Below are positions 7,817-14,414 of a stretch of 16,500 nt of DNA, one piece after another; within the stretch, counting starts at the first letter, position 1; each line of letters opens with the position of its first letter. The notes below the pieces were generated by a model. The model made no database searches. It was not told the DNA's origin and was given only the letters and a program-made list of their open reading frames with translations. This stretch comes from Planctomycetota bacterium (GTDB lineage: Bacteria > Planctomycetota > Planctomycetia > Pirellulales > Thermoguttaceae): NCBI GenBank assembly GCA_021784975.1, contig JAJYGU010000457.1:1-16500 (forward strand), read 5' to 3'. The translations under genes and the position numbers were made by a program.

Positions 7817-7929
7817 CGGAGGTACCTAGCACCATAGGAAGAAAGGAATCTAGTAATCCGGCAAGCCGCCATCGGATGGCTTGATCGCAAAGATCAGGCT
7901 TTGGCGGCTTCAGTCGAGGCGTTCCTCCG
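7817..7929 (+). promoter_or_regulatory. Structured leader RNA upstream of gspE, possible cis-regulatory element
   Basis: A closing helix can form between CGGAGG (7817-7822) and CCTCCG (7924-7929). Inside it is a compact three-way junction. P1 pairs AAGCC (7863-7867) with GGCTT (7897-7901). P2 is GCCAT-CGG-ATGGC (7868-7880). P3 is TGATC-GCAAA-GATCA (7882-7896). All 15 pairs are Watson-Crick, with one unpaired base at the junction. A rival 8-bp helix, AAGCCGCC (7863-7870) with GGCGGCTT (7903-7910), would break P1 and P2, as in RNA switches. No terminator U-tract follows. It matches no RNA family I can name with confidence. The rest of the leader (7930-8070) shows a run of eight C at 7937-7944 and nothing else. 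Confidence 0.5.
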
Positions 7930-8087
7930 AGACCTACCCCCCCCAAAGAAGCCCACCTTAGAAACGTGTTCGCCCGACGGTTGCCGGTTGCCTCGGTTCC
8001 AGCGCAGTAAGCGTGTTTTAATCGTTGATCCCAGGATGTGGATCTGGAAGGGTGTTCGAACGTTCCTCGCATGAGGGCCGAGTGATC

Positions 8088-9782
8088 ATGCTCAGCACAC
8101 CGCACATTCCCGAATATGGGATGGTCGATCACGCTGTCTTGACTCGGGCCAGGCAGGCCCAGGCCGCCGACGGGCGGCTGTCCTGCGTTTGCGCCGAGCT
8201 GGGTTTTTCCAGCGAAGAGCAATTGCTCCGGGCCGTGGCCGAGAAGATGGGCTACGAGTTTAGCGAGTTGGCCGGTTTGAAGTTCGACCGCAATTTGCTT
8301 AAAGAGTTCCCGCTGAAACTCATCCATCGTTACGGGGTATACCCCCTCCGGCGCCATGACAGCACGGTCTTCCTGGCCACCAGCAACCCCTTCGACCTGC
8401 ACGGCGTAGACGCGGTGGCGGCGGCCACCGGTTTCAGCGTGGCGCCGGTAATCATGCTGCCCGACGAACTGGCCATGCTCATCAAGGCCCAGCTCGGCGT
8501 GGGGGCGGAGACCATTGACGATCTGCTGGCCCAGGCCGACGAGCAAGAGGGCGGCGTCCACGTGCTCAACGAGTTCGGCGGCGAGGCGGCCGATTCCGAC
8601 GACTCGCAGGAGGCCTCGGTGGTCCGGCTGGTCAACGAGATTCTCTCGGAGGCTATCGAAGTCCGTGCCAGCGACATCCACCTCGAATCGCAGAACGGCG
8701 GGATGCGGGTCCGCTACCGCATCGACGGCGTGCTGCACACCCAGCCCACCCCGCCCGAGATCAACCGCTTCCACGCGGCCATCGTCAGCCGTCTGAAGAT
8801 CATGGCCCGGCTGAATATCGCCGAGAAGCGGGTGCCCCAGGACGGACGCATCAAGCTCAAGACGGGCGGCCGCGAGGTGGACGTGCGGGTGTCGATCATT
8901 CCGATGCTCTACGGCGAGGGGATCGTAATGCGGATTCTCGACAAGGACCGCATGAACTTCTCGCTCCGCGGCATCGGCATGGATTCGGACACCTACGGCA
9001 AGTTCCAGCGGCTGATCGGCCTGCCGCACGGGATCGTGCTGGTCACCGGCCCCACGGGCTCGGGCAAGACGACCACCCTCTACAGCGCGCTGAACGAAAT
9101 CAAGAGCGACGACACCAAGATCATCACCACCGAAGACCCGATCGAGTACCACCTCGACGGCATCAACCAGATTCAGGTCCACGCCAAGGTTGGGCTGACC
9201 TTCGCCGCCAGCCTGCGGAGCATCTTGCGGCACGACCCGGACGTGATCCTGGTCGGCGAGATCCGCGACTTGGAGACGGCCGAGAACGCCGTGCAGGCCG
9301 CCTTGACCGGCCACCTGGTGTTTTCCACCCTGCACACCAACGACGCCGCCGGGGCCTTCCTGCGAATGGTCGACATGGGGGTGGAGCCGTTCCTGGTGAG
9401 CAGTTGCGTGGAAGGCGTGCTGGCCCAGCGTCTGGTGCGAACCCTCTGCCGCGAGTGCCGCGAACAATACATGCCGACCCCGGAGGACGTCCCCGAAGAT
9501 TTTCCGCTGGGCGAATGCCTGAAGAGCGGGCGGGGCTTGTATCGGGCCGCCGGTTGCCGCCACTGCCGCGGCACCGGCTACCAGGGCCGCGTCGGCATTT
9601 ACGAACTGCTGGAAACCAACGATGAAGTACGGCGGCTGGCCGCCGAACGCACCCCCACCCACCTCGTAGCCCAAGCCGCCATGCGCGCCGGCATGCGCAC
9701 CCTCCGACAAGACGGCTGGCGGAAAGTCCGCAAAGGGGTTACGACCATCGACGAAGTCTTGCGGGTCACCAAAGCGGGCTGA
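8088..9782 (+). CDS. gspE: Type II secretion ATPase GspE, 564 aa
   Basis: Cytoplasmic hexameric ATPase that powers pseudopilus assembly. Visible parts: an N-terminal GspE/PilB N1-like domain (about 1-135); an N2-type domain with the ASDIHLE motif (194-200) and RYRIDGVL; Walker A GPTGSGKT (321-328); Asp box with TTEDPIEY (347-354); Walker B region VILVGEIRD (386-394); His box TGHLVFSTLHTNDA (407-420); and a four-cysteine zinc module C454/C457/C490/C493. Length and order are normal for GspE/PilB. The operon context with gspF-K makes GspE more likely than PilB. The N-domain lacks an obvious RLGxxL c-di-GMP-binding motif of the MshEN type. I chose the ATG at 8088, with GAGGG at 8073-8077. The frame stays open up to a TTG at 8025 and passes a GTG at 8082, but those residues do not look like a conserved start. 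gspF follows after about 25 bp. Confidence 0.96.
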   Translation: MLSTPHIPEYGMVDHAVLTRARQAQAADGRLSCVCAELGFSSEEQLLRAVAEKMGYEFSELAGLKFDRNLLKEFPLKLIHRYGVYPLRRHDSTVFLATSNPFDLHGVDAVAAATGFSVAPVIMLPDELAMLIKAQLGVGAETIDDLLAQADEQEGGVHVLNEFGGEAADSDDSQEASVVRLVNEILSEAIEVRASDIHLESQNGGMRVRYRIDGVLHTQPTPPEINRFHAAIVSRLKIMARLNIAEKRVPQDGRIKLKTGGREVDVRVSIIPMLYGEGIVMRILDKDRMNFSLRGIGMDSDTYGKFQRLIGLPHGIVLVTGPTGSGKTTTLYSALNEIKSDDTKIITTEDPIEYHLDGINQIQVHAKVGLTFAASLRSILRHDPDVILVGEIRDLETAENAVQAALTGHLVFSTLHTNDAAGAFLRMVDMGVEPFLVSSCVEGVLAQRLVRTLCRECREQYMPTPEDVPEDFPLGECLKSGRGLYRAAGCRHCRGTGYQGRVGIYELLETNDEVRRLAAERTPTHLVAQAAMRAGMRTLRQDGWRKVRKGVTTIDEVLRVTKAG

Positions 9783-9807
9783 CGCCGCGGGCCTCGTCGT
9801 CGTGTTT

Positions 9808-11022
9808 ATGCCTGAGTTTGCCTACACCGCACGGGATTCCGCCGGCCACAATATCGCCGGCGTCATGACTGCCGCCGACAAGCGCGGAGTGCTTGTGGCC
9901 TTGGCGGAGCGGTCGCTGTGCGCCTTGCACGTGCAGGCCAAAACGACCGTGAACCTCGCCTGGCGGCGGGGGGGGCGGGTCAAGCCGCGGATCCTGGCCA
10001 ACAACCTGGCCCAACTGGCCGACCTGCTGCAAAACGGCGTCCCCTTGCTGGGCGCGCTGGACCTGCTGGCCGAGCAGACGACCTCGGTTGGACTGCAAAA
10101 GGTGTTCCGCGATGTCCGCGACCACGTGGCCGAGGGGATGGGCTTGGACGAGGCCTTCGCCCGGCACCCGCAAGCCTTCGGCGACCTGTCGGTGTGCATG
10201 GTACACGCCGGCATGGAGGGGGCCTTCCTGGAAGATGCCCTGCGGCGGACCGCCGACTTCCTGGACTTACAGGAGGATCTCAAGAGCCGGCTGGTGAGCG
10301 CGATGACCTATCCCGCCTTCCTGGCCGGCGTGGGGACCCTGGTCACCATCGCCCTGGTGGTGTTTTTCGTGCCCAAGTTCGCCGGCTTGTTCGCCCGGCT
10401 GGAACGTTCCGGGCAGGGTTTGCCCGGCGCCACCATCGTCCTGTTGAGCATCAGTCACAGCTTGGGACACTACGGCGTGTTAATCCTGGGCGGACTGGGC
10501 GCGATAGGCTATGCCCTCCGCTCGGGGCTCCGCAGCTCGCGGGGCCGAGTGCTGGTGGATCGTTGGAAGCTCAAGTTGCCGCTGGCCGGCAAGATCTTCC
10601 TGAACTACGCGGTTTCGCGGTTCTGCCGGGTGCTGGGAACGTTGTTGAAGAACGGCGTTCCGCTGCTGCGGGCCCTGGAGATCAGCAGCGAATCGGCGGG
10701 CAATATCGTGTTGGCGCGGGCCGTACGGAAATCGGCTGAGAACGTCTCCGCCGGCGATACCCTCTCGCGGCCGCTGGCCGGTTGCGGCTTGATCCCACGG
10801 CCGGTGATGGCCATGATCACCATCGCCGAGCAATCCAACAACCTGGATGAAGTGCTGGTGTACATCGCCGACACCATCGACCGGCAAAACGGGCGGCAAA
10901 TCGACACCATGGTCCGCCTGGTGGAGCCGTTGATGCTGCTGGTGATGGGCGGCATCATCATGTTTATCATTTCCGCCTTGTTGCTTCCCGTGTTCGATAT
11001 GAGCTCCGCATTGGGGACCTAG
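9808..11022 (+). CDS. gspF: Type II secretion inner-membrane platform protein GspF, 404 aa
   Basis: Polytopic inner-membrane protein at the base of the T2SS; it contacts GspE and GspL and probably couples ATPase motion to pseudopilin extraction. The N-terminus (PEFAYTARDSAG) is typical of GspF/PilC. Two homologous T2SSF domains of about 120 residues follow (about 65-188 and 268-391), with matching motifs LLQNGVPLLGALDLL and LLKNGVPLLRALEIS. Membrane segments are seen near 166-190, 208-238 and 371-397, the usual three. Length is normal. Two starts compete, GTG 9802 and ATG 9808; I prefer the ATG because the family begins with MPxFxY. Neither has a clear Shine-Dalgarno site, so translation may be coupled to gspE, which ends 25 bp earlier. 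Confidence 0.95.
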   Translation: MPEFAYTARDSAGHNIAGVMTAADKRGVLVALAERSLCALHVQAKTTVNLAWRRGGRVKPRILANNLAQLADLLQNGVPLLGALDLLAEQTTSVGLQKVFRDVRDHVAEGMGLDEAFARHPQAFGDLSVCMVHAGMEGAFLEDALRRTADFLDLQEDLKSRLVSAMTYPAFLAGVGTLVTIALVVFFVPKFAGLFARLERSGQGLPGATIVLLSISHSLGHYGVLILGGLGAIGYALRSGLRSSRGRVLVDRWKLKLPLAGKIFLNYAVSRFCRVLGTLLKNGVPLLRALEISSESAGNIVLARAVRKSAENVSAGDTLSRPLAGCGLIPRPVMAMITIAEQSNNLDEVLVYIADTIDRQNGRQIDTMVRLVEPLMLLVMGGIIMFIISALLLPVFDMSSALGT

Positions 11023-11065
11023 GGGGAAAATTAGGGTGTGCGCAGATGGCCCGTAACGGCCCACC

Positions 11066-11087
11066 GATCGCCCTCGGAGGGCGGATC
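11066..11087 (+). promoter_or_regulatory. Stable hairpin in the gspF-gspG gap
   Basis: GATCGCCCT, loop CGG, then AGGGC, a bulged G and GATC form a nine-pair hairpin in the 114-bp gap between gspF and gspG. No run of T follows, so it is not a typical terminator. A stable 5' hairpin could mark a processing point and protect the mRNA of the major pseudopilin, which is needed in large amounts. The structure is visible; the role is inferred. Confidence 0.4.
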
Positions 11088-11136
11088 CGTTCGTTCGATT
11101 TCCAAGGCACATAGACCGAGGCATGGGAGGTATGTC

Positions 11137-11733
11137 ATGACCGAATTACACTCGCGCCGCGACGCCCGCGGCTTCACCCTGATGGAAATGTTAGTGGTGC
11201 TGGGCATCCTGGCGATGCTCATGGCCCTGGTGGTGCCGCGGATTCTGGGCACCCAGGCCAAGGCCGACATCCAGGCCACCAAGATCCAAATTAAGAGCTT
11301 GATGGAGTGCCTTAAGCACTACAAGCTCGACATGAAAGAGTTTCCCACGACCGATCAAGGGCTGAAGGCCTTGATCGAAAAGCCCGCCGATCTTAGCGAC
11401 GAGAAGGCTGCCCGTTGGGATGGTCCGTACACCGAGAGCAAGGAATTGCCCAAGGACCCGTGGGGGCATGAGTATCAGTATGAATACCCGCCCACGCACG
11501 GATCGGCCAGCGATTCGGCCACCAGCGACACCAGCTCCACCGGTGACACCACCAAAGCCAACGCCAACGACTATCCCGATATCTGGTCGTTCGGGCCGGA
11601 CGGTGAAGATGGCACCGACGACGACATCAAGAGCTGGACCGAGGTCAAGGACAAGGACCAGGCCGCCGGCCAGGACAGTGGTTCCAGCCAGAGCTCGGGC
11701 TCCGACCGTTCGTCCAGTTCGGCGGGGAGGTAG
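11137..11733 (+). CDS. gspG: Major pseudopilin GspG, 198 aa
   Basis: Main subunit of the T2SS pseudopilus. The prepilin leader is MTELHSRRDARG, with cleavage expected between G12 and F13. The mature start FTLMEMLVVLGI has the conserved Glu at +5 (E17) and a single hydrophobic helix (13-34). GspG hallmarks follow: YPTTDQGL-like FPTTDQGLKAL (69-79), LPKDPWGHEYQY (104-115) and a calcium-loop-like PDIWSFGPDGEDGTDDD (147-163). Family members are usually about 140-150 residues. The extra length is a Ser/Thr/Asp insertion (about 120-144) and a Ser-rich tail (about 176-198), both probably disordered. The ATG at 11137 has a strong GGGAGG six bases upstream (11125-11130). The frame is open back to 11038, but an upstream start would bury the leader peptide. 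Confidence 0.96.
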   Translation: MTELHSRRDARGFTLMEMLVVLGILAMLMALVVPRILGTQAKADIQATKIQIKSLMECLKHYKLDMKEFPTTDQGLKALIEKPADLSDEKAARWDGPYTESKELPKDPWGHEYQYEYPPTHGSASDSATSDTSSTGDTTKANANDYPDIWSFGPDGEDGTDDDIKSWTEVKDKDQAAGQDSGSSQSSGSDRSSSSAGR

Positions 11734-11741
11734 ATCTAGCG

Positions 11742-11817
11742 AAAGGGGACAGGCACCGTCGCCACCACCCGCTTCCGCCGGGCAACCTTGAAAGGGGCGG
11801 CGGAGCCAGTCCCCTTT
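11742..11817. repeat. Palindromic intergenic repeat of the GGGGACAGGCACC / GGAGCCAGTCCCC type
   Basis: The inverted arms 11742-11763 (starting AAAGGGGACAGGCACCG) and 11796-11817 (ending GAGCCAGTCCCCTTT) match at 19 of 22 positions around a 32-bp centre. I recognise this arm sequence as a repeat seen many times in planctomycete genomes, resembling REP elements moved by RAYT (IS200-like) transposases; that recall is unverified. It fills the gspG-gspH gap, and the right arm ends next to the GGGAG (11818-11822) that probably serves gspH. Confidence 0.7.
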
Positions 11818-11824
11818 GGGAGCC

Positions 11825-12559
11825 ATGCCAGCCATGATGCCAACCTCGCACCCGGCCGGTCGCCTCCGCGGATTCTCATTGCTGGAGATGATCGTGGTGG
11901 TGGCGGTGCTGGGGTCGCTGCTGGCGATCAGTCTGCCGGCGTTGTTTCACCCCTTGGGCAACTCGGGGCTCCGTGAGGCGGCCAAACAGGTGCAGGTGGC
12001 GTTGTTGGACGCGCGGACGCGAGCGGTCGAATCGGGCCTGGTCCAAGAGTTTCGCTATGAACCCGGAGGACGGCGGTATGAAATCCGCTCGCGTCCCGAT
12101 GCGGGCGCCGCAGCTTCCGACTCCTCCGCGACCCTCGGCGCGGGGAAGCTGGGGGCGAATGCCGCGGAAGCACTGCAGTTCAGCGCCACCGGGACGCCAG
12201 GGGCAGCCGACAGGGCTGCGCCGGAGTCGGTGCAAGACCAGTTGCCCGACGGAATTGTCTTCGCCGATCCGCAGGAAACCGGCCTCGAAGCGACGCCCAG
12301 CCTTGCGCCGACCGAGGTCCCCGCGACCGACGACCTGACGGCCGCCCAGGATGCCTTGGAGGAGGAGATAGCGGGCGAGAAATGGTCGCCGCCGCTGCGA
12401 TTCTCCGCCGACGGCCGCAGCGGCAACCTGCTGTTGAAACTTCGCGACAACAACTCGTGGTCCATCCAGCTTTGGCTTCGTGGACTGGTAGGCACGGCCC
12501 TGGTGGGCCAACCGCGCCGTGAAGAGACGCCTGCCCAGGAGTCGGCCATTGATCGGTGA
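11825..12559 (+). CDS. gspH: Minor pseudopilin GspH, 244 aa
   Basis: Minor pseudopilin of the T2SS tip complex. The leader MPAMMPTSHPAGRLRG is followed by FSLLEMIVVVAVLGSLLAI, with cleavage after G16 and Glu at +5 (E21). After the helix come REAAKQVQVALLDARTRAVESG (50-71), the conserved GspH region of long helix then strand, and a beta-rich end (LRFSADGRSGNLLL, then WSIQLWLRGLVGTALV) typical of the GspH/FimT fold. An Ala/Pro/Asp-rich stretch (about 92-185) enlarges it beyond the usual 150-200 residues. Start choice is uncertain: ATGs lie at 11825, 11834 and 11837, with GGGAG at 11818-11822, which spaces better with 11834. All three keep the prepilin leader. Order and fold favour GspH over FimT. 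Confidence 0.88.
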   Translation: MPAMMPTSHPAGRLRGFSLLEMIVVVAVLGSLLAISLPALFHPLGNSGLREAAKQVQVALLDARTRAVESGLVQEFRYEPGGRRYEIRSRPDAGAAASDSSATLGAGKLGANAAEALQFSATGTPGAADRAAPESVQDQLPDGIVFADPQETGLEATPSLAPTEVPATDDLTAAQDALEEEIAGEKWSPPLRFSADGRSGNLLLKLRDNNSWSIQLWLRGLVGTALVGQPRREETPAQESAIDR

Positions 12560-12582
12560 TCGTAAGTCACGTGAGGAACCCT

Positions 12583-12638
12583 GGAGGGCGGGCATCCTGC
12601 CCGCTGGCCCGGGTGTGCGGGCGAGACGCCCGCGCTCC
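12583..12638. repeat. G+C-rich double-hairpin intergenic repeat
   Basis: Two perfect hairpins, GCGGGC-ATCCT-GCCCGC (12588-12604) and GCGGGC-GAGAC-GCCCGC (12617-12633), are enclosed by GGAG (12583-12586) and CTCC (12635-12638). The arms of one hairpin can also pair with those of the other, closing the whole unit as a long stem. This GGAGGGCGGGC...GCCCGCGCTCC pattern is familiar to me as a dispersed repeat in planctomycetes and other environmental bacteria. It occupies most of the 119-bp gspH-gspI gap and may lower or separate expression of the downstream minor pseudopilins. Confidence 0.7.
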
Positions 12639-12678
12639 ATGAGAAAATCGGCACGTCATCACTGAGGCTCGTTGCATC

Positions 12679-13170
12679 ATGACCGGCAAACCGCGCTCGG
12701 GCTTCTCGCTGATCGAAATGCTGATCGCCACCGCGATTGTGCTGGTGGCGGTGGGCGTGCTAAGCGAGTTGGCCAGCGTCGGCCGGCGGCACGCCACCGC
12801 CGCCGAGGACGCTGCCACCGCCCAGCGCATCTGCCAGAACCGGCTCGAGGAAATCCTCTGCGGCGCCGCACCTCTGGAAGCCGCCGACGATGCGACCGTG
12901 ACCGAAGACCCCGATTGGACATGCTCGGTCGAATTGAAGCCGCTCGAACAATATGCCTGGCAGCCCGGACTGGCCGAACTGCGGGTCACGGTCAAGAAAG
13001 GCTCGGAAACCGCCGGCCCCAGTCGGTCGTTTTCCTTGGTTCGCTGGGTCCGCTCTGCCTCGCCCGCAAGCGGAGGAGGTCAGTCGGGCTTAGGCGCCGG
13101 GGCTGATACGGGTACGGATCGTGCGTCGTCGCCACCCGGGGCTGACACGTTAGGAGGCCCGCAGCCATGA
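12679..13170 (+). CDS. gspI: Minor pseudopilin GspI, 163 aa
   Basis: Minor pseudopilin that nucleates the tip with GspJ and GspK. The short leader MTGKPRSG is cut before FSLIEMLIATAIVLVAVGVL (G8/F9), with Glu at +5 (E13). The stretch TAQRICQNRLEEILCG (about 47-62) fits GspI, where this helix commonly reads A-x-x-x-A-x-N-x-L. The core LPLEQYAWQPGLAELRVTV-like region is followed by a Gly/Ala/Ser-rich tail (about 128-163). Core length is normal; the tail is extra. A weak TGAGG (12663-12667) precedes the ATG. The gene overlaps gspJ by four bases (ATGA at 13167-13170), so the two are translationally coupled, and the gspJ ribosome binding site lies inside its 3' end. Confidence 0.9.
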   Translation: MTGKPRSGFSLIEMLIATAIVLVAVGVLSELASVGRRHATAAEDAATAQRICQNRLEEILCGAAPLEAADDATVTEDPDWTCSVELKPLEQYAWQPGLAELRVTVKKGSETAGPSRSFSLVRWVRSASPASGGGQSGLGAGADTGTDRASSPPGADTLGGPQP

Positions 13171-14414
13171 TTCCACTGCAGCGGCGCGGCTTCACGCTCC
13201 TGGAGGTCCTACTCGCTTCGATTCTGCTGGCGATGCTGTTGACTGCGCTGTTGGGGGTGTTCCACATCTATTCGCGGCTGTTCGAGGCCGGCGGGAAGAC
13301 CGTCGCCCGCGCCCAGTTGGCCACCGCGCTGGAGCGACAATTCACCGACGACCTTCGCAGCGCCATCGAAGATAGTCCCCGCGACGGCAGCCCAACGGTG
13401 GGCTCGGGGCCGGTGCGGCGATTCAGTCTGGTGGGCACGGCCACCACGTTGCGGTTCGACGTGCTCGAAATGCTGCCAGCGGACCAGCTTCCCATCGCCG
13501 AACCCCTCTCGCCCGAGGCCGGCCTTTCCGGGGGACCGACGCCGCACGTGCCTGAACTAAAGACGGTGGCCTATCGCTTTGTCCCCAAGCGGCCGCTGTT
13601 GGGCAAGACGCTAGACGAGGGCCTGTTGGAGCGGACCGGCGACCCGTTCGCCAGCCTGGTGGCCCCCGGCCCGGGGCTGAGCCGTTGGGAGATCGGTTTT
13701 GAGACGCCGCTGGGGGGAACCGCAGCCTCGGACCTGCTCAATGCTCAAAAGCAACTCGATGAGATCAACCGCCAGCCGTCCGCAGAGGACACGCCCCTGA
13801 ATGCGGACTTTGCCGACCTGGTGGCGCAGACCCCCAACGCCGACGGGCTGACTTGGCTGCCGGAGGTCCGCTCGGCGGCCTTCCGCTACTTCGACGGCTC
13901 GACCTGGAGCGATCAATGGAACAGCCTGCAGCAAGGCTCGTTGCCGGTGGCGGTGGAAGTGACCCTCCGCTTTCAGGATCTGGCGGAATTGACCGACCAG
14001 CCGAAGACAGCCAATACGAGCACCGACTTACTGGCGGAAGACGATGCGACCTCGGAGGACACGTCGCAGGCCTTGGACGACGCCGCCCTGAAACTCGGGA
14101 TGCCGGGGCTTTTCGGCGGCCAGCAGCACCCCGAATACCGCTTCCTGATTCGACTGACCACCGCCCGCAAACGGCCGACGATCAAGATCGCCACCGGTTC
14201 ATCGCTGACCGGCGGCGGCTTGGCAACGGGGCAGTTTTCGCCGGGCTTTGCGGCCGGGCCGGCTGACTTCCCGCCGGCCGACAATCCGCCCGCATTTTCG
14301 CCCGCGGAATCCGCCCCGCCGGCCTCGCCGGCTCCCGCCTGGCCCTCCGGCGGCGATCTGGGCGGGAGTTCTACCGAGCCCCAGCCCGACCAGTGGATGA
14401 GGACCATGCCATGA
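13167..14414 (+). CDS. gspJ: Minor pseudopilin GspJ, 415 aa
   Basis: Minor pseudopilin of the GspI-J-K tip complex. The leader MIPLQRRG is cut before FTLLEVLLASILLAMLLTALLG (G8/F9), with Glu at +5 (E13). GspJ-like features follow: a helix with ARAQLATALERQFTDDLRSA (47-66) and later the strand region GLTWLPEVRSAAFRYFDGSTWSDQWNS, a typical GspJ motif in which the modelled chain asks whether Y-F-D-G-x-x-W is present. At 415 residues it is nearly twice the usual 190-240. The extra length is in the middle (about 80-210) and in a Pro/Ala/Ser-rich tail (about 350-410). AGGAGG at 13152-13157 sits nine bases before the ATG. The end overlaps the gspK ATG (ATGA at 14411-14414). Confidence 0.9.
   Translation: MIPLQRRGFTLLEVLLASILLAMLLTALLGVFHIYSRLFEAGGKTVARAQLATALERQFTDDLRSAIEDSPRDGSPTVGSGPVRRFSLVGTATTLRFDVLEMLPADQLPIAEPLSPEAGLSGGPTPHVPELKTVAYRFVPKRPLLGKTLDEGLLERTGDPFASLVAPGPGLSRWEIGFETPLGGTAASDLLNAQKQLDEINRQPSAEDTPLNADFADLVAQTPNADGLTWLPEVRSAAFRYFDGSTWSDQWNSLQQGSLPVAVEVTLRFQDLAELTDQPKTANTSTDLLAEDDATSEDTSQALDDAALKLGMPGLFGGQQHPEYRFLIRLTTARKRPTIKIATGSSLTGGGLATGQFSPGFAAGPADFPPADNPPAFSPAESAPPASPAPAWPSGGDLGGSSTEPQPDQWMRTMP

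Noticed and set aside
7855..7900. c-di-GMP-I (GEMM) riboswitch in the gspE leader
   Set aside because: GGCAAgCC and GCAAAG words are present, but the helix arrangement differs: no GNRA loop, no receptor helix, and the GCAAA forms the loop of a hairpin. A covariance-model scan would settle it.
8025..8087. Upstream TTG start for gspE adding 21 residues
   Set aside because: The extra residues (IPGCGSGRVFERSS...) do not resemble a GspE N-terminus, and a Shine-Dalgarno-like GAGGG fits the ATG at 8088 better.
7701..9710. 669-codon open frame on the minus strand opposite gspE
   Set aside because: It is the antisense shadow of a clear gspE in G+C-rich DNA. The translation is rich in His, Gln, Arg and Gly with no recognisable domain, and it also runs across the leader RNA and promoter region.
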